From positions 25,335,023-25,399,022 of the forward strand of contig CM060200.1 in assembly GCA_030562195.1 (NCBI GenBank): a DNA stretch of 64,000 bases, in the 5' to 3' direction. A model generated the notes under the pieces. It made no database searches and was not told the DNA's origin. It saw only the letters and a list, made by a program, of their open reading frames with translations. The stretch's first letter is position 1, and every line of letters starts with the position of its first letter. The translations under genes and the position numbers were made by a program. Below are positions 58,387 through 64,000 of the stretch, in pieces. The stretch is from Nipponacmea schrenckii. Taxonomy: Eukaryota > Mollusca > Gastropoda > Lottiidae.

Positions 58387-61300
58387 GTATGTATAAATTT
58401 ATTTTTACCTTATGATGAGAATGTAAATGTTTGAAACGTTGTGTACCTCGAGAGCAGTATATCATATAAACTTAAATGGGAGGTGTCCCTCTAAGGCGAA
58501 TACCAAACAGTAGTCCTCAGAAGCCAACGGATTTCATGTGGGTCTCTAATACACTTCCGCGTACGATTGATACCACCACAGTTACTTGAATATAAAAAAA
58601 ATTGCCTTTGTCTCAAGACACATTGATTTTCAAATATAAATATTGTTATACCTGTATAAATATCGCTCAATATACTGTAGACTCAAACGAGGACTGTCTA
58701 GGCTTTATCAAATGAAAATAAAAGCGGTAATTGTATTCTCTATATCAATATATAATATCTAAATGCACTGTATCTCTTTACCAAATGCTATTTTAGGATT
58801 ATACTAAAGATCATTTAAACCACCTTCTGTATATCCTTCGTTCGTTCGTGATATTTGATATGAATCCACGTAACTGCCTTTCTAGATTGTCAGTTGTACG
58901 ATTATGGTATAGACGTTGGTGATAGTTTATTGAGGCCAACCACCACAGAACCTACAGGCGTTTACAGCTTTAATACTGCATTCAAATTCCTTGGAAAATA
59001 CTACACAGTGGTTCATGTAAGTTGGGTCCAAAAATGTGTTTCCAGTAAGCTCCATGGATAATATAACGTTCATAACTTTTACTTTTCATAACCGATTTAT
59101 TAATAATCTACCATTCACGGATGTTCAATATCTTAGATTTAGATTCTTTCTGTGTCACCTTTTTTATTGTAATATTTTGTGAATATTTATATGTTTTAAA
59201 CGGTATTTTTCTTTTATTTCAAATCCCCACACCATGTAACTGGTGAAGTTGGTCGGTTAGGATTTCATACCATCCTATCAGTGATATTGTAAGAGTACAT
59301 TGAGCTTATGCAAGAAAGATTTCAATACGAGAACTTTATATGTTAATATGTATATGTATACATTCTCGTCGTGAAATATTTCTACCCTGGTTCCTAAAGC
59401 AACGTTTGGACATATACATGAAATATCCAGTTGCTTTAGAAACATGATTTCTACCATGAGCTCAATGTATCAGTAGGTATAAAATATTAACTGACCACCG
59501 ACCAACTTCACCTGTATGGGTATGACTTATATTATGAACTATCTGAGTTCATACTTTGGAATGATTCAATATTTAGGAATATTCATTTACATTTTAATCA
59601 GGTTAAAATTAGAATCCATACGAAAACATTCTATGGTATTTATCTTTTAATAATCTTTATTTCAGTATTCAAGGCCTCCGACCCATAGTACACATATAAT
59701 AATAGTATACAATATTCAATAAATAAGTTGATAAATATTATACAAAAACAATAGTACATAGTAGGCTACATTTGGTTCAGAAATTTTGTTCTTAATCTCA
59801 AGCTGCGTAATATGAATTCAGACAGTTTGTGATCAGGGCTGTTCATAACTCTTATGTAAACCATTTCTTTACTAACGTGTGGATTTACTTCTAAATTTAT
59901 AATATAATGGGCATATTATCAGAAAATGTATCTCATCTTCAATACACAAAACATCTTGATTAAATTTACAATATTTACAAAAGCGATTGTCTCTATGAAC
60001 ATTGTTCCATCTACCTGATTCAATTTCTAGTCCGTGATTACCACATCTAAATTTTATCAGTGATTTCAAGAAATCTGCGGGTAAATTTGCGTTTAAATAT
60101 TTTTCCATGCCAAGTAGCTTTTTGTGATTTCTATAGTTGTCCATTTTTGTGCTGTTGGACATGTTAGCGTACCAATTTTGGATATTGCAGTCTAATAATC
60201 GTTGTTTAAATATGGACACAAAAAATTTAACATTACCAACACCTTGTGCTATAAATACATGTGAAAAACCCAAATTGTCTAGCATGTTCTTTATATGCGT
60301 AACCCATGTGATTCTACCTGCTTCATGAGGGCTATTAAGCATCTGATATGCAGCTTTTGGAAAGCGATCGTCTGGCATATTCAGGGTTTTGAACCAATAT
60401 TTGATACAATTAACAAAGTGATTGATATACAATGGTGTTCTCCCATTTTTCACCATAGACTATTGCATTGCATGTCGAAGGTTTGAAAGATAAAATGGAT
60501 TTAAGGAATTTTAGTGCAGCTTCTCAATTGATTCCACTAGTGTATAACCCCAAACCTGGGAGGCATAATTTTTGAAGAGACATTTGTTCAAGTAGTTCGT
60601 TTAAGAATATAGTAAACAGCAATGGGCTTAGCATGCAACCCTGGCGGGTTCCTACGGTACAATCGAAGTACTCAGAGAGAGTTCCTACCTGCACACATGA
60701 TTTCAAGTTACTATACATAGATTTAATGACCTTAAACATTCTGCCATTCACACCGTTTTTAACTAGAACATATTGTAAAAGGTGATGTTGTATACTGTCA
60801 AAACATTTAGTCCTCGAATAAACAATAAACCCTTCCTTATTGTTTTGTAAGGTACTTTTGAATTAGTGCGTAAGTAAATATTTGATCTACAGTACTGTAT
60901 CCTTTCCGATACCCTGCTTGGCATTCATAGTATTTCGAAGAGATTTCACACCATAGTTTCAGTCTGTTGTTAAGTATTCTGCAAAATAGTTTGCTACACA
61001 CATCGAGAAGTGAGATACCTCTGTAGTTTTCCGGTTTGTTTCTGTTACCCTTTTTATGGATGGGGTGAATTATTACGTCGTTCCAATTTGAAGGAAATAC
61101 GCCAAGGGTGAATATGGCATTGAACAGTAGCACAAGGTAGGGCAGAAGAGTGTCAATTCATGCTTTTAGCATCTCATTTACCACACCGTTAGGACCAGGA
61201 GATTTACCATTCGGTAGACTGTGCACCGCTTGTAACAGATGATATATCGCAATTTAATATTTGTTCACTTTCTGTTTCATTGCCATCTATGATATATTGT

Positions 61301-63327
61301 TCTGAGATTGCATCGTATGCTAGACTGTCTAAATCAGTTTGTCAGTTTGTAATTTAGCCTCATTTAGAAGACTAACGAACTTTTGCACCCATTGATCTGG
61401 AGGTATGTTTGATACTGGCTGTACTATCCGAGTATTTTTTTTAGCTGCTTCCAAATTGACAAAGAATCTTTATATCTATCTAATTTCTGTGGTGACTGGT
61501 TTTCCTTACTGAGCTCACAGAGAGTTTTACATTTGTTTTTAATGTTTTTGTATTCTTTTAAATCATCTGCGTTGTTGGTTATTCTGAATATGTCTAGTTT
61601 TTTATACTTTTCACACTTCAGTTTTTCTAGCTCTGGGTTCCACCATACAGGTTGTACATTTGTAACATTCCTTTCTTTGTAGCGAAGCCTCATTTGGCTT
61701 GCTCCTTTGATAATGATATTGTCCAGCATTAAAACGGCTTTGTTAACATCACCATCATTGATAAATGTTTGTAAGGTACGAAGTTCATCGCTGCTTTCAA
61801 TAACTGTGTTTTGGAAGTTCTTTGCTTTAGTGGGGTTCCATCTAAAACGGTTCCATTTATGTAGATTTTGATGCTGTGCGGGTCGTTTTGGCTTCTCTGT
61901 ACTTGTATTTAGAATATATTGCAATGGAAAGTGGTCGGATTCATCACATCTTAGGACTTCAAATTGTTCGATTGAGTAGTATAGTTCCGTAGAAGCAATT
62001 ATATAATCAATAACACTGTTACCATTTGGTCCAATATATGTGTAGTTACCATCCTTATCGGCACCACTTCTTCCATTCAGTATGTTGTGTTCCCTGCACA
62101 GTGTGAGAAGTTCGAGCCCGTAATTATTTATTACTCTATCACGAGAATTTCTGTTAACACAAAATGATTCAGGTGTATATTCGTCTTCACATGGTATGTA
62201 CTTTGGATTGTCATCTGTGATGTAGTCTTTTTCTTCTCCAACTCTCGCATTCAGATCTCCAGCTATGAATATATTTGTATTTATAACGTAATCCACATAG
62301 ATGTTTCCTAAGATATTTTCAATGTTTGATATTGGTGTGATTTCTAGATCTGTATGGTAAGTTGATCCAACTGGTGGTATATATAGAAGGCATAGTACTA
62401 ACGGGGTTTCAAGTTGAAGTTTCAAAAAGATGCCATAATCATTTGCAGCGTTAATTCTTTCAAATAGTGCAGCCTAAACCTTACGTACATACACTAAAAT
62501 CCCACCTGATGGTCTAATACAATTGTTATAACACTATAATGGTTTCGTGACTCAAGAATATAGATGAAAAATTTATTTATATATTTCATATACAATATAT
62601 CTTGTAACTTCTAGTTTATTATCGTCTTAGATCGAATTTGACGAACATGTGGCTGTCTTTTCATCCCTTATTATGTTAACATTAATTCTGGAACGAAATT
62701 CATATCTGTACATGTTCGTGGAGATATAAGATAATTACCTTAGGTTAAAATAAATGTTGTATGTTTTCCAGATTTCTAAGGATGGTCTTGTTGGATTTAC
62801 AGAACAGCTCCACTATGTCGAACATGACTTGTCGGAGAATCCAAAAGAAGATAATTATCCCTTCCTAGCCCCGTTTTATTTTAACATGACAAGAACAACA
62901 TCAAACGTAACTGGAAAGTTGTTTCACAGGTAAATTGAATTCATATACGGATTTTCTGGCAGTCCATATAGTGGCTCAAAAATATTTGGTTGGCCCGTGG
63001 ATTTCAGTGAGCTGGGTAAATCAAATTAATGCCTGTCGGTAGTTAATGCTATTTTGCTCATGCTCCTCCACCCCTCCTCCTCCTACTCTCCTACCTCATC
63101 GTCATCATCATCTTCATCGTCACCATCGTCATTGTTATCATCACCATCTTATAAAATATGTTACTTCCAGAAAGGAAGATAATATAACATTTCTAGACGA
63201 TCTAGGGTCCTATTTAAAATCAGGAGTAGTTGGTGTAGCTTCTAGGAAGTTTAAAAGGTTGAAATGGGCTGTGATAGCTACGTGGGAGAATGCAACTGAT
63301 TGTGAGACAACCAATAATTGTGATAAG
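58341..63327 (+). CDS. NIDO-domain secreted protein (nidogen/tectorin type), 3' end outside window
   Basis: Four exons are read: 58341-58386, 58886-59016, 62772-62929 and 63171-63327, all with good splice sites and consistent phases. The first encodes a signal peptide (MLIASIFLLLFLKLSG). The others form a NIDO domain: LYDYGIDVGDSLLRPTTTEP (the LxPYGxxxGDxxL start), FKFLGKYYTVVH, ISKDGLVGFTEQ, YPFLAPFYFNMTRT, GKLFHRKED, and KWAVIATWENAT near its end. NIDO domains occur in nidogen, alpha-tectorin, mucin-4 and SNED1-like extracellular proteins. The last visible exon ends with an open donor (AAG|GTATTA), so the gene continues, probably with further extracellular modules. Which NIDO protein this is cannot be decided from the visible part. 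Confidence 0.85.
58886..59016 (+). CDS. NIDO gene exon 2: start of NIDO domain
   Basis: TTTCTAG acceptor, CAT|GTAAGT donor, 131 nt. It encodes CQLYDYGIDVGDSLLRPTTT, then GVYSFNTAFKFLGKYYTVVH. The Y-x-Y-G-x-x-x-G-D-x-x-L opening and the F-x-F-x-G-x-x-Y strand are typical of the first third of a NIDO domain. Ends in phase 0. Confidence 0.85.
59017..59644 (+). other. NIDO intron 2, left part
   Basis: Holds the foldback element at 59233-59527; otherwise nothing recognised. The non-LTR retrotransposon follows. Confidence 0.5.
59233..59527. mobile_element. Foldback/MITE of ~295 bp
   Basis: The left part (GGTGAAGTTGGTCGGTTAG, then ACATTGAGCTTATG) pairs imperfectly with the right part (CTCATGAGCTCAAT-like, then CCGACCAACTTCACC) over roughly 100 bp. 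The centre holds a smaller hairpin related to the one at 20088-20144. No frame inside; it lies in the second intron of the NIDO gene. Confidence 0.65.
59872..60456 (-). pseudogene. LINE ORF2 C-terminal region
   Basis: A 194-codon frame (NGRTPLYINHFVNCIKYWFK, LNMPDDRFPKAAYQML, LPADFLKSLIKFRCGNHGLE) ends with a cysteine/histidine cluster FCKYCKFNQDV...EDEIHFLIICPLY. This pattern is common in the C-terminus of invertebrate non-LTR elements. It is in a different frame from the RT fragment. Confidence 0.85.
60524..61220 (-). pseudogene. LINE reverse transcriptase fragment lacking the Y-x-D-D motif
   Basis: Pieces in order: NGKSPGPNGVVNEMLKA followed by a stop, then HPIHKKGNRNKPENYRGISL, ECQAGYRKGYSTVDQIF, CFDSIQHHLLQYVL, and GTRQGCMLSPLLFTIFLNEL. 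These are the fingers and palm motifs of a LINE RT. The motif A aspartate position appears to be tyrosine (IVYSRTKCFD), and the downstream Y-A-D-D palm motif is absent. The next recognisable LINE sequence belongs to the C-terminal region, so several hundred codons were deleted. Confidence 0.85.
61424..62425 (-). pseudogene. LINE endonuclease (APE-type) fragment
   Basis: The 333-codon frame contains FIAGDLNARVG (GDLNA motif), RDRVINNYGLELLTLCREHN, NYTYIGPNGNSVIDYIIAS (the Y-x-x-x-x-x-x-S-x-I-D-Y/F-I motif) and CDESDHFPL (the SDH catalytic end). These are the canonical motifs of non-LTR retrotransposon endonucleases. The N-terminal part continues in another frame to about 62525, with a stop after VYVRKV. 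It ends with a frame break at a T-rich run near 61430. Confidence 0.9.
62526..62771 (+). other. NIDO intron 2, right part
   Basis: AT-rich sequence between the LINE 5' boundary and the third exon; no feature recognised. Confidence 0.5.
62772..62929 (+). CDS. NIDO gene exon 3: middle of NIDO domain
   Basis: GTTTTCCAG acceptor, AG|GTAAAT donor, 158 nt. It encodes ISKDGLVGFTEQLHYVEHDL, then NYPFLAPFYFNMTRTTSNVT and GKLFHR. N-G-x-I-x-F and P-x-x-A-P-F-x-x-D positions of NIDO domains align with KDGLVGF and PFLAPFYFN; the usual aspartate is replaced by asparagine here. Confidence 0.87.
63171..63327 (+). CDS. NIDO gene exon 4: end of NIDO domain
   Basis: The acceptor is TTACTTCCAG after a long TCA/TCC-rich tract (63060-63150), and the donor GTATTA is weaker. 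The 157 nt encode KEDNITFLDDLGSYLKSGVV, then KRLKWAVIATWENATDCETT and NNCDK. The W-A-V-I-A-T-W core is the signature of the distal NIDO domain. If unspliced, the frame would run to a stop at 63417, so the donor choice is an inference. Confidence 0.82.
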
Positions 63328-64000
63328 GTATTAAACTTATTTGTTTATTGTGGAATATTCACTGTCGTTTTCGGGCTGATTCCATTTAGTTATATTTATT
63401 TATTTTTCAATCATTGAATTGTACCTATTGGCTGAATGTTACACGGGGCTATGTCATTGTGTATTGAACTTAATTTTGAATCATGTAATATAAAGAGTTT
63501 ATAATTATTATATGTCATTTCACTTCATAAATTACCTTCGATCGTTAAGCATATATAAGACTAAATTATCATCCAGAGCTTCAGCAGAGGACGATTGATA
63601 CTTTGTGAATTAACCTATAGAAAAGTACATCAAGGTGTAGGAATTTAGAGAAAAAGCAACAAAACGGATATCAATAAGAAATGTGTACAAAAACATGTCC
63701 ACATAATCACACATTTCAAGTTGTACTTACTTCTAACAATAGGGACACGTTTGCAATTTTTAACTACCAGAAAATGGATTTACCTTCTCATCGAAATAAA
63801 CATGTCCGCATAATCATACATTTCAGATGAACACATTTCAAGTTGTACTTACTGCTAACGATAGGGACACGTTTGCAATTTTTAACTACCAGAAAATGGA
63901 TTTACCTTCTCATCGATACAATAAGGTAGAAAGATTCTTTTTGAAATAATGTATATTCTTTAATCTTATTTGACACCACATGAATTCTGTAACAGATCCG
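63328..64000 (+). other. NIDO intron after exon 4 (open at window edge)
   Basis: Contains the 122-bp tandem duplication (63711-63920). No further NIDO exon seen before the window ends. Confidence 0.5.
63711..63920 (+). repeat. Tandem duplication of ~122 bp
   Basis: The stretch starting ACATTTCAAGTTGTACTTAC at 63711 recurs at 63833 with very few differences (GGGACACGTTTGCAATTTTT in both). Confidence 0.85.

Larger units (their letters stand above)
59645..62525 (-). mobile_element. Non-LTR retrotransposon, 5'-truncated and inactive
   Basis: On the minus strand an APE-type endonuclease, an incomplete reverse transcriptase and a C-terminal cysteine/histidine region appear in order. A 3' tail (GGGTCGGAGGCCTTGAATAC then AATAAAGATTATT near 59650-59690) is of the kind seen in CR1/I-related LINEs. 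The 5' boundary is about 62525, where endonuclease homology (RPSGGILVYVRKV) begins abruptly, so it is 5'-truncated. Frameshifts near 61430 and 60490, an in-frame stop near 61157 and a missing Y-x-D-D region show it cannot be active. I did not find a convincing target-site duplication. Confidence 0.88.

Overview
The window is AT-rich animal DNA with long introns, consensus GT/AG splice sites, many tandem repeats and many degraded transposons. A two-Ig-domain cell-surface protein of the Dpr/zig-8 type, a NIDO-domain protein and repeat arrays with a period near 160 bp together suggest an invertebrate, most likely a mollusc. This is inferred from gene content and repeat style, not from a species match.

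Layout. (1) 1-10.6 kb holds no gene that I can defend, apart from a short degraded transposon at 2.43-2.98 kb and scattered repeats. (2) 10.6-27.1 kb carries, on the plus strand, exons of an Ig superfamily gene. An N-terminal V-type Ig domain is split over two exons almost 10 kb apart. Two small linker exons, a one-exon second Ig domain, a 24-nt microexon and a terminal exon ending in a GPI-anchor-like tail follow. The signal-peptide exon is not visible and probably lies upstream. (3) 26,002-36,290 is repeated directly at 36,291-49,138, with very high identity by eye. The second copy duplicates the second Ig domain, the microexon and the GPI exon. It also carries a 2.6-kb P-element insertion at 42,382-45,016 with an exact 8-bp target duplication. 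(4) 49.1-58.3 kb is a transposon and minisatellite graveyard: a pogo/Tigger relic, a TTAA-flanked MITE, a long-TIR element with a nested MITE and four tandem repeats of about 160 bp, and a minisatellite of about 48 bp. (5) 58.3-63.3 kb holds the 5' part of a second plus-strand gene: a signal peptide and a NIDO (nidogen/tectorin-type) domain over four exons. A dead non-LTR retrotransposon sits antisense in its second intron, and the gene appears to run off the right edge.

Both genes encode extracellular proteins: one is probably GPI-anchored and the other secreted or matrix. I see no evidence that they act together.

The points most worth checking are the recent 10-kb duplication of the 3' half of the Ig gene (true alternative terminal exons, or two haplotypes assembled in tandem), the internally deleted P element that still encodes a THAP-domain protein, and the antisense exon-like frames inside the duplicated unit. 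Identities and copy numbers here are estimates by eye; no alignment was run.
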